A DNA stretch of 38,479 nt, from assembly GCA_019116805.1 (NCBI GenBank), contig DXAV01000058.1:1-38479 (forward strand). Direction: 5' to 3'. Positions 1-8,418 of the stretch are shown one piece after another (the first letter of the stretch is position 1; each line of letters begins with the position of its first letter). The notes beneath the pieces were generated by a model. That model made no database searches. It was not told the origin of the DNA and saw only the letters and a list, made by a program, of their open reading frames with translations. The DNA is from Candidatus Bacteroides merdavium (lineage in GTDB: Bacteria; Bacteroidota; Bacteroidia; Bacteroidales; Bacteroidaceae). The position numbers were made by a program, and so were the translations under genes.

Positions 1-1001
1 TCCACATTAGCATTCACTGTAAACTCCAACCTCCCGCCTTCCGCATCCATTGTATATTCATCCTCTGCAATGACAATCGCATCTTTCTGGGCCTGAGTCA
101 CAATAAGCTTCTCCTGCAAACCATTTTCTTCATCAACAAAGTATATCTCAGCCGTCCGCGCATCATACCCCTCGTTCGCCGCTACCGTGAAGTAGTGCGT
201 ATAGGCTGAAAAGGAACGGGTGGACGCCTCTGTAATCCAAGGAACGTCGGGCATCACTACCTTATACGACGTGTTGCTCTTCAGCTCCACCTGAATGGTC
301 TCACCGTCGGACGGCACTGTATATTCTTTCTGCGACAACAGAATGGCCGGCTCGCTGCCCGCCTGATAGACCGTGACCTGCTCCGTCAAGTCATTGCCTC
401 GCAAGGTAATGACCGCCTGACGGACAGCCTCATCCGAGTTCTCCGCCACCTGGAAACTCAGGGTAGAAGCTGTAAGCCCACGCGTAGTGGAGGAGGACGA
501 AGCCGTCAACCAGTCCTTGGCAGACTCTTCAATCTCATAAGTGACACTGACATTCGATTGTAATTCAATACTGAAAGTACCGCCTATGGCATCCATCTCA
601 ACCTTGTTGGAGCTGACCAGCAAGGCATCCTTCTGCTTCTGGGTGACGGTAATGGTCTGCTTTGCGCTTCCGCAAGTCAGCAGAACAGCCGCGTTTCTTT
701 CATCATACGTTTCATTGGGTTGCGCACTCACCTGAAGCGTTACCGTGCCCGCCCCTCCTTGTGTAGGAGATATACTCAGCCAATCGACCGCACGGGTAAC
801 GGCATTGACGCTGACCGACCAGTCGGCCGAAGCCGTAAATGTCAAGGTACACGTACCGCCTTCCGCACTTATCACCGGCTTCAGATCCGTGCCACCTTCG
901 AATTCAATGGAAGGAGCCTCGGGGACAGGATTTTCCTTGTCGCCACAGCTTAAACAAATGATGGACAACATTAACAATAAAAATACTGTATAGTTTTTCA
1001 T
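1..1001 (-). CDS. BACON-domain surface lipoprotein (partial, C-terminus beyond left edge)
   Basis: The first 333 codons of a leftward gene that runs off the window. The N-terminus is a lipoprotein signal: a short K-containing n-region, a Leu/Ile-rich core and the lipobox LSCG with Cys19. After it come at least three tandem all-beta modules of about 85 residues plus the start of a fourth. Each shows the BACON pattern: a GG(T) early strand, a W-L core and a closing strand such as TITVTQKQKDA or LIVTQAQKDA. BACON modules are Bacteroidetes domains of carbohydrate-binding or mucin-binding type and often form stalks in surface proteins. In-frame ATGs also exist at 1031 and 1025. The promoter -7 box at 1041-1048 would leave these almost no leader, so 1001 is preferred. 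The C-terminal functional domain, if any, is not visible. Confidence 0.85.
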   Translation of the reverse strand, partial: MKNYTVFLLLMLSIICLSCGDKENPVPEAPSIEFEGGTDLKPVISAEGGTCTLTFTASADWSVSVNAVTRAVDWLSISPTQGGAGTVTLQVSAQPNETYDERNAAVLLTCGSAKQTITVTQKQKDALLVSSNKVEMDAIGGTFSIELQSNVSVTYEIEESAKDWLTASSSSTTRGLTASTLSFQVAENSDEAVRQAVITLRGNDLTEQVTVYQAGSEPAILLSQKEYTVPSDGETIQVELKSNTSYKVVMPDVPWITEASTRSFSAYTHYFTVAANEGYDARTAEIYFVDEENGLQEKLIVTQAQKDAIVIAEDEYTMDAEGGRLEFTVNANV

Positions 1002-1040
1002 AAGAAACCGTTTTAAACCATTCATACTCATAGTGATTTG

Positions 1041-1072
1041 CAAATATAAGGATTTTTATCATTCATTCACAA
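1041..1072 (-). promoter_or_regulatory. Bacteroides-type promoter of the BACON lipoprotein gene
   Basis: Read on the minus strand, TATATTTG (1048-1041) matches the Bacteroides -7 consensus TAnnTTTG exactly. TTG (1072-1070) lies 21 bases upstream as the -33 box. Transcription would begin near 1035, giving a leader of about 30 nt to the ATG at 1001. Confidence 0.7.
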
Positions 1073-1162
1073 CTTATACGGCTTTTATTATGCCTCTTTA
1101 TTTTACAAATGCAACTTTAATGATTTTACCATCCATTATGCATCTGAAAGACAAGAGTATAG

Positions 1163-1301
1163 CAGTTTATTTTACTTTATCAAAAATAAACTCTCAGTTT
1201 ATTATGGATAAACCAGCAGTTTATCGACGTTAAACTATCGGTTTAAGCAGATTAAACTGAGAGTTTAATAGGAATAAACTGACTATCCAATCAGATTAAG
1301 A
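1163..1301. repeat. 22-bp-period array of short hairpins (array A)
   Basis: Lies in the 434-base divergent gap between the BACON gene and the methyltransferase. Four clear units start at 1185, 1207, 1229 and 1251, exactly 22 apart. Each is a 7-nt arm, 5-nt centre, 7-nt inverted arm and 3-nt spacer. Examples: AATAAAC-TCTCA-GTTTATT, GATAAAC-CAGCA-GTTTATC and ATTAAAC-TGAGA-GTTTAAT. Decayed half-units sit in register at 1163, 1273 and 1295. Arm differences between units are compensated across the dyad (A..T becomes G..C at the outer position). The five-base centres differ in every unit. The rest of the gap shows only A/T-rich DNA and a weak -7-like TTATTTTG at 1364-1371. Confidence 0.85.
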
Positions 1302-1435
1302 AAATCCCTTGCCCAAAGTATTAAATCTCCTTAACGGGCTATCCTCAAATCACTTTTTATTTGTTATTTTGCACCAAATTTAGGTGTGCTGTGTCCCGAC
1401 CGTTCGCGGATGCGCTGCCTTAGGCCGGAGACCCA

Positions 1436-2338
1436 ATGAATAAAGTTACCATAGAAACCTGTCCGTTGTGCAACGGAACCCATCTAGAACGTACGCTGAC
1501 GTGCGTCGATCATTATGCTACAGGGGAAATGTTCCACCTGTGCCGTTGCGCAGACTGCGGTTTCCTCTTCACACAGGATTTTCCGGCAGAGGCTGAAATA
1601 GGCCGTTACTACGAAACTCCCGACTACATCTCCCATTCGGATACAAAGAAAGGTGCCATGAACCGCCTTTACCACTGGGTGCGCCGCTACATGCTGAAGC
1701 GGAAAGCCAAACTCGTGATGCGCGTCACCCACCGCAAAGAAGGGCATCTGCTCGACATCGGCACAGGTACAGGCTACTTTCCCGACACGATGAAGCGCCT
1801 GGGATGGCAGGTAGAAGCCGTGGAAAAGAACGCTTCGGCCCGCGAGTTCGCCCACGCCCATTTTGGGTTGGAAGTGAAGCCGGACACAGCCCTGAAAGAC
1901 TATGCGCCGGAGAGTTTCGACGTCATCACCCTCTGGCATGTGTTGGAGCACCTGGAGCACTTGAACGAGACATGGGAGACCTTGAATGCCCTGCTGACGG
2001 ACAAAGGGATGCTGCTGGTGGCCGTCCCCAACTGCTCCTCGTACGACGCACAGAAATACGGAGCCTATTGGGCCGCCTATGACGTGCCCCGCCACTTGTG
2101 GCACTTCACACCCGACACCATCCAGCAGTTCGCTTCCAAGCATGGTTTCATCATGTCCGAACGCCACCCGATGCCGTTCGACGCCTTCTACGTCTCCATG
2201 CTCACCGAACGCCACATGAACCGTTCGTTTCCTTTCTTGCGCGGAATGCTGACGGGGATGCTGGCCTGGTTCAGCTCGCTGGTGCGAAAAGAGCGTAGTA
2301 GTTCCATGATTTACGTTTTCAGAAAGAAGAAATTATGA
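1436..2338 (+). CDS. class I SAM-dependent methyltransferase with N-terminal zinc-ribbon
   Basis: 300 residues. The N-terminus carries two CxxC-type pairs (C9/C12 and C38/C41), typical of a small zinc-binding segment in front of a Methyltransf_23-type domain. The Rossmann methyltransferase fold is marked by motif I, LLDIGTGTGYF, at about 105-115. An acidic residue ends the next strand (EAVEKN), and the post-motif is DVITLWHVLEHLEHL. The substrate is unknown. Family members modify small molecules, glycans or tRNA, and nothing here decides between them. The gene starts an apparent operon: its TGA overlaps the ftsX ATG by four bases. The start is the first ATG in frame. Confidence 0.8.
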   Translation: MNKVTIETCPLCNGTHLERTLTCVDHYATGEMFHLCRCADCGFLFTQDFPAEAEIGRYYETPDYISHSDTKKGAMNRLYHWVRRYMLKRKAKLVMRVTHRKEGHLLDIGTGTGYFPDTMKRLGWQVEAVEKNASAREFAHAHFGLEVKPDTALKDYAPESFDVITLWHVLEHLEHLNETWETLNALLTDKGMLLVAVPNCSSYDAQKYGAYWAAYDVPRHLWHFTPDTIQQFASKHGFIMSERHPMPFDAFYVSMLTERHMNRSFPFLRGMLTGMLAWFSSLVRKERSSSMIYVFRKKKL

Positions 2339-3216
2339 AGCCCAAGCATACCAACCACTCAATGCCGATTTTCGACATGCAGTTCGTCACTTCCTGCATC
2401 AGCACGACGCTTGTTCTGCTGTTGCTGGGATTGGTCGTGTTCTTCGTGCTGGCGGCCCACAACCTGTCGGTGTATGTGAAGGAAAACATCAATTTTTCCA
2501 TCGTTATCAGCGACGACATGAAGGAGCGCGACATCCTGCGCATGCAGAAGAGCCTGAATAAGGAGCCCTTCGTGAAGAGTACCGAATACATTTCCAAGAA
2601 ACAGGCCCTCAAGGAACAAACCGAGGCTATGGGCACCGACCCGCAGGAATTCCTGGGCTATAATCCCTTCTCTGCCTCTATCGAGATAAAGCTGAAATCG
2701 GAATATGCCAATGCAGACAGCATTGCCAAGATTGAGAAGCAGATACGGAAGAATACCGACATACAGGACGTACTCTACCAGAAAGATCTGGTGGACGCAG
2801 TCAACGACAACATCCGCAAGATCAGTCTTCTGCTACTGGGCCTGGCCGTGATATTGGCGTTGATTTCGTTCGCTCTCATCAACAATACCATCCGCCTGGC
2901 CGTTTACTCCAAACGCTTCCTCATCCACACCATGAAACTGGTCGGAGCAAGCTGGAGCTTCATCCGCCGCCCGTTCCTGCGTCGCAATTTCTGGACAGGT
3001 GTATTGGCAGCAGCCTTAGCCGATGGCATCCTGTGGGGAGCGGCCACCTGGCTGGTAGAAAGAGAGCCGGAGCTGCTGAAGGTCATCACGCCGCAGGTCA
3101 TGCTGCAGGTGTCTGTAGCTGTCCTCGTATTCGGTGTGTTGATAACCTGGCTGTGCGCCCTACTTTCGGTCAACAAATACCTGCGCATGAAGGCAGGCAC
3201 ACTTTATTATATTTAA
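2335..3216 (+). CDS. ftsX: cell-division ABC transporter subunit FtsX
   Basis: 293 residues, the usual FtsX length. The layout is FtsX-like: an N-terminal membrane segment at about 18-42, and an extracytoplasmic domain to about 165 containing YISKKQALKEQTEAMG and NPFSASIEIKLK. Three more membrane segments follow at about 160-185, 220-240 and 258-280, with a cytoplasmic loop (KRFLIHTMKLVGAS) between the second and third. FtsX works with the ATPase FtsE to activate peptidoglycan hydrolases at the septum; ftsE is not adjacent here. The ATG overlaps the upstream stop codon (ATGA), implying translational coupling. Confidence 0.9.
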   Translation: MKPKHTNHSMPIFDMQFVTSCISTTLVLLLLGLVVFFVLAAHNLSVYVKENINFSIVISDDMKERDILRMQKSLNKEPFVKSTEYISKKQALKEQTEAMGTDPQEFLGYNPFSASIEIKLKSEYANADSIAKIEKQIRKNTDIQDVLYQKDLVDAVNDNIRKISLLLLGLAVILALISFALINNTIRLAVYSKRFLIHTMKLVGASWSFIRRPFLRRNFWTGVLAAALADGILWGAATWLVEREPELLKVITPQVMLQVSVAVLVFGVLITWLCALLSVNKYLRMKAGTLYYI

Positions 3217-3252
3217 CAGACAAGTTGATTTACACGTTAATCGTTGAACTTT

Positions 3253-3507
3253 ATGGACAAGAAAAAATTTGCATTTGACAAGACCAACTTCCTTTTGCTG
3301 GCTATCGGCATGGTTGTAGTCATCATCGGCTTCCTGCTGATGACAGGCCCTTCCTCCACTCCGACGCACTTTGAGCCGGACATCTTCAGTGTACGCCGCA
3401 TCAAGGTAGCACCTGTGGTATGCCTGCTGGGCTTTGTATTCATGATATACGCTGTACTGCGTAAGCCGAAGACAGAAGAAAACGACAAACAACAAACGAA
3501 TAATTGA
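3253..3507 (+). CDS. DUF3098 small two-helix membrane protein
   Basis: 84 residues with two hydrophobic helices (about residues 12-34 and 55-75). Between them is a polar segment containing FEPDIFSVRRIKVAP, the signature of the Bacteroidetes family DUF3098. Function is unknown. Its place between ftsX and uppP, conserved in Bacteroidales, suggests a role at the cell envelope. An in-frame TTG lies at 3244, but the ATG at 3253 starts a normal MDKKKFAF N-terminus and is preferred. Confidence 0.75.
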   Translation: MDKKKFAFDKTNFLLLAIGMVVVIIGFLLMTGPSSTPTHFEPDIFSVRRIKVAPVVCLLGFVFMIYAVLRKPKTEENDKQQTNN

Positions 3508-3518
3508 AAGAATAAAAG

Positions 3519-4316
3519 ATGGAATGGTTTGAAGCACTGATCCTTGGACTCCTCCAAGGACTGACGGAATATCTGCCGGTGAGCAGCAGCGGCCATTTAG
3601 CCATAGGCTCTGCGCTGTTCGGCATCGAGGGAGAGGAAAATCTGGCTTTCACCATCGTGGTGCATGTAGCCACCGTATTCAGCACACTGGTCATCCTGTG
3701 GAAGGAGATTGACTGGATATTCAAGGGCCTGTTCAAGTTCCGCATGAACGACGAGACCCGTTATGTCATCAACATCATTATCTCGATGATACCCATCGGC
3801 ATCGTGGGCGTATTCTTCAAGGACGAGGTCGAAGCCATCTTCAGCTCAGGTCTGTTGGTAGTGGGGTGCTGCTTGCTGCTGACGGCTGTCCTGCTTACCT
3901 TTTCCTATTACTACAAGCCTCGCCAGAAGGCTGAAATCTCGAAGAAGGACGCCTTCATCATCGGCCTGGCACAAGCTTGCGCTGTGCTTCCAGGCCTTTC
4001 GCGTTCGGGCAGTACCATCGCCACGGGCCTGCTGCTGGGCGACAACAAGGCCAAGTTGGCGCAATTCTCCTTCCTGATGGTCATTCCTCCCATTTTGGGC
4101 GAAGCGCTGCTCGACGGCATGAAACTGATGAAGGGTGAAGCCATTGCGGGCGACATCCCTACCCTGTCACTGATAGTCGGCTTTGTAGCCGCTTTCGTAT
4201 CGGGTTGCCTAGCCTGCAAATGGATGATTAACATTGTAAAGAAGGGCAAATTGATATATTTCGGTATCTATTGTGCCATTGCAGGTGTGCTTACTTTGGT
4301 ACTGAACCTCATTTAA
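3519..4316 (+). CDS. uppP: undecaprenyl-diphosphatase UppP (BacA family)
   Basis: 265 residues, full length for the family. UppP dephosphorylates undecaprenyl pyrophosphate on the membrane so the lipid carrier can be reused for peptidoglycan and other envelope polymers. Bacitracin binds its substrate. The two catalytic signatures are present: an E-rich N-terminal motif, [13 protein letters not shown] (about 15-27), and the second motif, [18 protein letters not shown] (about 155-172). About seven or eight hydrophobic helices can be seen. It lies 11 bases after DUF3098 and 33 before truB, in one transcription unit. Confidence 0.95.
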   Translation: MEWFEALILGLLQGLTEYLPVSSSGHLAIGSALFGIEGEENLAFTIVVHVATVFSTLVILWKEIDWIFKGLFKFRMNDETRYVINIIISMIPIGIVGVFFKDEVEAIFSSGLLVVGCCLLLTAVLLTFSYYYKPRQKAEISKKDAFIIGLAQACAVLPGLSRSGSTIATGLLLGDNKAKLAQFSFLMVIPPILGEALLDGMKLMKGEAIAGDIPTLSLIVGFVAAFVSGCLACKWMINIVKKGKLIYFGIYCAIAGVLTLVLNLI

Positions 4317-4349
4317 CGCATCCCATAACCATAATTAAAGAGAGAGACG

Positions 4350-5057
4350 GTGAAATTTAAAAAAGGAGAAGTATTATACCTGAACAAGCCGCTGGGCTGG
4401 ACATCGTTCAAAGTGGTGGGTCACGTACGTTATCACATCTGCCGACGACTGGGCGTGAAGAAGTTGAAAGTGGGCCATGCCGGCACGCTCGACCCTCTGG
4501 CTACGGGAGTTATGATTGTATGTACAGGCAAGGCAACCAAGCAGATAGAAGAGTTTCAGTACCACACGAAGGAATACATCGCCACCATTCAGTTGGGTGC
4601 CACAACCCCTTCCTACGACTTAGAGCACGAAATAGACGCTTTCTACCCCACGGAACATATCACCCGCGAGCTGGTGGAGGAGACGCTGAAACGTTTTGTC
4701 GGCGAGATACAGCAGGTACCCCCTGCCTTCTCGGCCTGCATGGTGAACGGTAAACGGGCTTATGATCTGGCACGTAAAGGGAAAGAAGTGGAACTAAAAC
4801 CCAAACTGCTGGTTATCGATGAGATAGAACTGCTGGAGTACAATATGCCGGACATCAAGATACGCGTCGTATGCAGTAAAGGCACCTACATCCGCGCGCT
4901 GGCACGCGACATTGGTGAAGCGCTGAACAGCGGTGCCCACCTGATAGCGTTAGAGCGTACCCGTGTGGGGGATGTCCGCATTGAGAATTGCCTTAACCCG
5001 CTCGACTTCAAGGAGTGGATTGATGCGCAAGAGATAGAAACAGAAGAAGAACAATAA
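4350..5057 (+). CDS. truB: tRNA pseudouridine-55 synthase TruB
   Basis: 235 residues. TruB converts U55 to pseudouridine in the T-arm of tRNAs. The catalytic motif [16 protein letters not shown] (about 38-53) holds the nucleophilic Asp. The N-terminal [13 protein letters not shown] and the [13 protein letters not shown] segment near residue 180 are also family hallmarks. The start is GTG; no suitable ATG precedes the conserved LNKPLGWTS. The enzyme is on the short side and lacks an obvious C-terminal PUA domain, as in many Bacteroidetes. It is followed 22 bases later by queA, another tRNA-modification gene. Confidence 0.95.
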   Translation: MKFKKGEVLYLNKPLGWTSFKVVGHVRYHICRRLGVKKLKVGHAGTLDPLATGVMIVCTGKATKQIEEFQYHTKEYIATIQLGATTPSYDLEHEIDAFYPTEHITRELVEETLKRFVGEIQQVPPAFSACMVNGKRAYDLARKGKEVELKPKLLVIDEIELLEYNMPDIKIRVVCSKGTYIRALARDIGEALNSGAHLIALERTRVGDVRIENCLNPLDFKEWIDAQEIETEEEQ

Positions 5058-5079
5058 CCTAATTAAAGAAAGGAAAGAT

Positions 5080-6138
5080 ATGAAACTGTCGCAATTCAAA
5101 TTCAAGCTTCCTGAGGAAAGGATCGCTTTGCATCCCACCAAATACAGGGATGAGTCGCGCCTGATGGTGCTCCACCGCAAGACAGGGGAAATAGAGCATC
5201 GGGTATTCAAGGACATTTTGGAATATTTCGACGATAAGGATGTGTTCATCTTCAATGACACCAAAGTTTTCCCAGCACGCCTCTATGGTAATAAGGAAAA
5301 GACAGGTGCTCGCATCGAAGTATTCTTGTTGCGCGAACTGAATGAAGAACTGCGCCTATGGGATGTACTTGTAGATCCTGCACGCAAAATCCGTATTGGT
5401 AACAAACTCTACTTCGGCGAAGACGACTCAATGGTAGCCGAAGTCATCGACAACACCACCTCGCGCGGACGTACGCTGCGTTTCCTCTACGACGGCCCGC
5501 ACGACGAATTCAAGAAGGCTCTCTATGCTCTGGGTGAGACACCGCTGCCCCACAGCATTATCAACCGTCCTGTGGAGCCGGAGGATGCCGAACGTTTCCA
5601 GTCTATCTTTGCCCGCAATGAAGGAGCCGTAACTGCACCGACCGCGAACTTGCACTTCAGCCGCGAACTGATGAAGCGCATGGAGATCAAGGGTATCGAT
5701 TTTGCCTACATCACCCTGCACGCCGGTCTCGGCAACTTCCGTGAGATTGACGTGGAAGACCTGACGAAACACAAGACCGACTCCGAACAAATGATTGTAA
5801 ACCAAGAGGCCGTGAATATCGTTAACCGTGCCAAGGATTTAAATAAGCAGGTATGCGCTGTGGGTACCACGGTAATGCGTGCCATTGAAAGCACTGTTAG
5901 TACCGACGGTCACCTAAAAACCTATGACGGCTGGACGAACAAGTTCATCTTCCCACCCTACGACTTCACGGTAGCCACCTCCATGATATCCAACTTTCAT
6001 ATGCCACTCTCTACACTCTTAATGATTGTAGCTGCATTCGGTGGATACGAACAAGTGATGAACGCCTACGATGTGGCCTTAAAAGAAGATTACCGCTTTG
6101 GTACGTATGGTGACGCCATGCTTATCACAGACAAATAA
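5080..6138 (+). CDS. queA: S-adenosylmethionine:tRNA ribosyltransferase-isomerase QueA
   Basis: 352 residues, normal length. QueA transfers and isomerises the ribosyl group of SAM onto 7-aminomethyl-7-deazaguanine at the wobble position of tRNA, giving epoxyqueuosine. Family motifs are visible: [15 protein letters not shown] near residue 56, [13 protein letters not shown] near 185, [14 protein letters not shown] near 208, and the C-terminal [19 protein letters not shown]. It uses SAM, the product of the nearby metK. It is followed directly by an inverted-repeat element that continues into folK. Confidence 0.95.
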   Translation: MKLSQFKFKLPEERIALHPTKYRDESRLMVLHRKTGEIEHRVFKDILEYFDDKDVFIFNDTKVFPARLYGNKEKTGARIEVFLLRELNEELRLWDVLVDPARKIRIGNKLYFGEDDSMVAEVIDNTTSRGRTLRFLYDGPHDEFKKALYALGETPLPHSIINRPVEPEDAERFQSIFARNEGAVTAPTANLHFSRELMKRMEIKGIDFAYITLHAGLGNFREIDVEDLTKHKTDSEQMIVNQEAVNIVNRAKDLNKQVCAVGTTVMRAIESTVSTDGHLKTYDGWTNKFIFPPYDFTVATSMISNFHMPLSTLLMIVAAFGGYEQVMNAYDVALKEDYRFGTYGDAMLITDK

Positions 6139-6145
6139 ATGATTT

Positions 6146-6270
6146 AATGAAGAACGAAGAATGAAGAATGAAGAATTCTCAAAGAAAGAGTTTGTTGGGG
6201 GAAAAACAGATAACCCTATGGCCTCTGCATTGCAAGGAAATTCTTCATCCTTCATTCCTCATCCTTCATT
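6146..6270. repeat. GAAGAATGAA-type inverted repeat invading the folK 5' end
   Basis: Two 32-base arms, 6146-6177 and 6239-6270, are inverted copies with 28 of 32 matches, separated by 61 bases. The arms consist of about seven-base units of the type GAAGAAT / ATTCTTC. The left arm begins 7 bases after the queA stop. The right arm ends just before codons for the conserved FolK core (VYFLGLGTN). This looks like a small repetitive palindromic element, or a local hairpin duplication, placed at the queA-folK junction. Confidence 0.8.
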
Positions 6271-6766
6271 TGTCTATTTCTTAGGTTTGGGCACTAATCT
6301 CGGCAACAAGGAGCAGAACCTCCGCGATGCCGTGCAGAAAATAGAAGAGCGGATAGGGAGAGTCTCCTCCCTGTCCGCTTTTTATACTACTGCCCCCTGG
6401 GGATTCGACTCTGCCAACTGCTTCCTGAACGCAGTCTGCCAGGTCGGCACGACGCTTCAGCCCTTGCAGGTACTGGAAGCCACACAGGCCGTAGAACGCG
6501 AGATGGGGCGTACGTCCAAATCGGTGAACGGCGTCTATCACGACCGCGTCATTGACATCGACCTGCTGCTCTGTTACGCCGCAGACGGCACTCCTGTCAC
6601 GGTTGACACTCCCCATTTGCACCTGCCCCACCCGTTGATGCACCTGCGCGACTTCGTGATGCGCCCGCTGGTAGAGATTGCGCCTCATGCACTACATCCT
6701 ATTTTCAGAAAAACAATGGAGGAGCTTTGGGAACAAGAATCATGTGAAAAATACCATGCCCGATAG
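6161..6766 (+). CDS. folK: 2-amino-4-hydroxy-6-hydroxymethyldihydropteridine pyrophosphokinase FolK
   Basis: 201 residues; FolK is normally about 150-165. It transfers pyrophosphate from ATP to 6-hydroxymethyl-dihydropterin in folate synthesis. The conserved core starts at about residue 39 with VYFLGLGTNLGNKEQNLRDA. It continues through FYTTAPWGF and the catalytic/metal motif DRVIDIDLLL near 128-137, then LHLPHPLMHLRDFVM. The first 38 residues are encoded by the inverted-repeat element and have no counterpart in the family. Possible starts are ATG 6161 or ATG 6218 (residue 20); neither removes the element completely. No better start lies next to the core, so the real protein probably carries a low-complexity N-terminal extension. 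Confidence 0.88.
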   Translation: MKNEEFSKKEFVGGKTDNPMASALQGNSSSFIPHPSFVYFLGLGTNLGNKEQNLRDAVQKIEERIGRVSSLSAFYTTAPWGFDSANCFLNAVCQVGTTLQPLQVLEATQAVEREMGRTSKSVNGVYHDRVIDIDLLLCYAADGTPVTVDTPHLHLPHPLMHLRDFVMRPLVEIAPHALHPIFRKTMEELWEQESCEKYHAR

Positions 6767-6808
6767 AAAAATATCGTTAAAGAGCAGACATAGAACAGAA
6801 ATTCTCCC

Positions 6809-6816
6809 TATCTTTG
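6809..6816 (+). promoter_or_regulatory. -7 box of the metK promoter
   Basis: TATCTTTG matches TAnnTTTG exactly. No clear -33 box is seen at the right distance. Transcription from here would start near 6823, giving a leader of about 158 nt to the metK ATG that contains the SAM-II-like aptamer. Confidence 0.6.
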
Positions 6817-6830
6817 CGCCCGAAATAACC

Positions 6831-6883
6831 ATGTGGAAAGATTTGAGTAGCTTGCAACCACAGAAAAAAATGCTAAAACACAT
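6831..6883 (+). ncRNA. SAM-II-family riboswitch in the metK leader
   Basis: The segment shows the ordered conserved blocks of the SAM-II aptamer. A 5-bp P1 stem pairs TGTGG (6832-6836) with CCACA (6858-6862). Inside the loop are GATTTG (6840-6845) and GCTTGCA (6850-6856). An A-rich linker leads to TGCTAAAA (6871-6878). TAGC (6848-6851) can pair with GCTA (6872-6875) to form the H-type pseudoknot. SAM-II is known from Alphaproteobacteria and, as variants, Bacteroidetes, in front of methionine/SAM genes; metK makes SAM. A second hairpin (about 6896-6917, AGTACGG/CCGGTACT) follows and may belong to the expression platform. The aptamer lies about 100 nt from the start codon, so the control mechanism is not obvious. 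Confidence 0.8.
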
Positions 6884-6980
6884 ACTTTTCTGAACAGTAC
6901 GGTTTCGTGCCGGTACTTCTACTCGCTGAACTTTCCCATTCAAATTTTGTTTTATTAATTATTACTTAATTGTTATTGAA

Positions 6981-8273
6981 ATGGGATACTTGTTTACATC
7001 CGAATCGGTGTCTGAAGGACACCCCGACAAAGTGGCCGACCAAATATCGGACGCCGTACTTGACAAACTGCTAGCCTACGACCCCAGCTCCAAGGTAGCT
7101 TGCGAAACGTTGGTAACAACCGGACAGGTAGTGCTGGCCGGTGAGGTAAAGACCAAGGCTTACGTAGATCTCCAGCTCATTGCACGTGAAGTCATCAAGA
7201 AGATTGGCTATACAAAAGGCGAATACATGTTCGAGAGCAACTCATGCGGCGTGCTGAGCGCCATCCACGAGCAGAGCCCCGACATCAACCGCGGCGTGGA
7301 GCGCCAGGACCCCATGGAGCAGGGTGCAGGCGACCAGGGCATGATGTTCGGTTATGCCACCAACGAAACGGAAAACTACATGCCGCTTTCGCTCGACCTG
7401 GCACACCGCATCCTCCAGGTGCTGGCCGACATCCGTCGTGAAGGCAAGCAGATGACCTACCTGCGCCCCGATGCCAAGAGTCAGGTGACCATCGAATACG
7501 ACGATAATGGTACGCCTGTGCGCATCGACACCATCGTCGTATCCACGCAGCACGACGACTTTATCCAGCCGGCCGATGATACGGAGGCCGCCCAGCTGAA
7601 GGCCGATGAAGAGATGTTGGCTATCATCCGTAAAGATGTGATTGAAGTGCTGATGCCCCGTGTCATCGCTTCTATCCATGCGCCGAAGGTACTCGCTCTA
7701 TTCAACGACGATATCACCTATCACGTCAATCCTACCGGTAAGTTCGTAATCGGAGGCCCTCATGGCGATACCGGTTTGACTGGCCGCAAGATTATTGTAG
7801 ATACCTATGGTGGTAAAGGCGCACACGGTGGTGGTGCTTTCTCCGGCAAAGACCCTTCGAAGGTGGATCGCTCAGCTGCTTATGCTGCCCGTCACATTGC
7901 CAAGAACCTCGTTGCAGCTGGTGTAGCCGACGAAATCTTAGTGCAAGTCAGCTATGCCATCGGTGTGGCCCGCCCCATCAACATCTACGTCAACACCTAT
8001 GGACGCAGCCATGTGAATATGAGCGACGGTGAAATAGCCCGCAAGATTGATGAAATCTTCGACCTCCGTCCCAAAGCCATTGAGGATCGTCTGAAACTGC
8101 GTAACCCCATCTATCAGGAAACGGCAGCTTACGGACACATGGGGCGTGAACCCCAGATTGTGACCAAGCACTTCCGTAGCCGCTACGAAGGCAACAAGGA
8201 TGTTACTGTAGAGCTCTTTACTTGGGAGAAACTCGACTATGTAGATAAGGTAAAAGCTGCTTTCGGATTGTAA
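6981..8273 (+). CDS. metK: S-adenosylmethionine synthetase MetK
   Basis: 430 residues. It makes SAM from methionine and ATP. Signature motifs are present: the N-terminal [35 protein letters not shown] (about 112-126), [20 protein letters not shown] (about 258-277) and the P-loop-like [19 protein letters not shown] (about 281-299). It is longer than the 384-residue E. coli enzyme because of insertions, including an acidic one near 200-220 ([15 protein letters not shown]), as in other Bacteroidetes. It is a stand-alone gene with its own promoter, riboswitch and terminator. SAM made here feeds queA and the two methyltransferases in this window. Confidence 0.97.
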   Translation: MGYLFTSESVSEGHPDKVADQISDAVLDKLLAYDPSSKVACETLVTTGQVVLAGEVKTKAYVDLQLIAREVIKKIGYTKGEYMFESNSCGVLSAIHEQSPDINRGVERQDPMEQGAGDQGMMFGYATNETENYMPLSLDLAHRILQVLADIRREGKQMTYLRPDAKSQVTIEYDDNGTPVRIDTIVVSTQHDDFIQPADDTEAAQLKADEEMLAIIRKDVIEVLMPRVIASIHAPKVLALFNDDITYHVNPTGKFVIGGPHGDTGLTGRKIIVDTYGGKGAHGGGAFSGKDPSKVDRSAAYAARHIAKNLVAAGVADEILVQVSYAIGVARPINIYVNTYGRSHVNMSDGEIARKIDEIFDLRPKAIEDRLKLRNPIYQETAAYGHMGREPQIVTKHFRSRYEGNKDVTVELFTWEKLDYVDKVKAAFGL

Positions 8274-8295
8274 TCCAACGATAATTTATTATTCC

Positions 8296-8350
8296 CGAGG
8301 GAGTCTGCCGAAAAGAGACCAAATCCTTTTCTGTACTCCCTCGTTTTTTT
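8296..8350 (+). terminator. metK rho-independent terminator
   Basis: CGAGGGAGT (8296-8304) pairs with ACTCCCTCG (8335-8343), followed by a run of seven T. The long loop contains a further AAAAG/CTTTT pairing. It ends the metK unit before the LOG promoter. Confidence 0.85.
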
Positions 8351-8383
8351 ACCCACAAACGTGCTTTTCTGAGCGAAATCATG

Positions 8384-8391
8384 TACCTTTG
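8384..8391 (+). promoter_or_regulatory. -7 box of the LOG-DUF4271-hemD-rnpA-yidD-tatD promoter
   Basis: TACCTTTG matches TAnnTTTG. It lies 28 bases before the ATG at 8419. An upstream in-frame TTG at 8389 falls inside the box, which excludes it as a start codon. Confidence 0.6.
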
Positions 8392-8418
8392 TCCACAAAA
8401 CCAATTCGTATCATCAAG

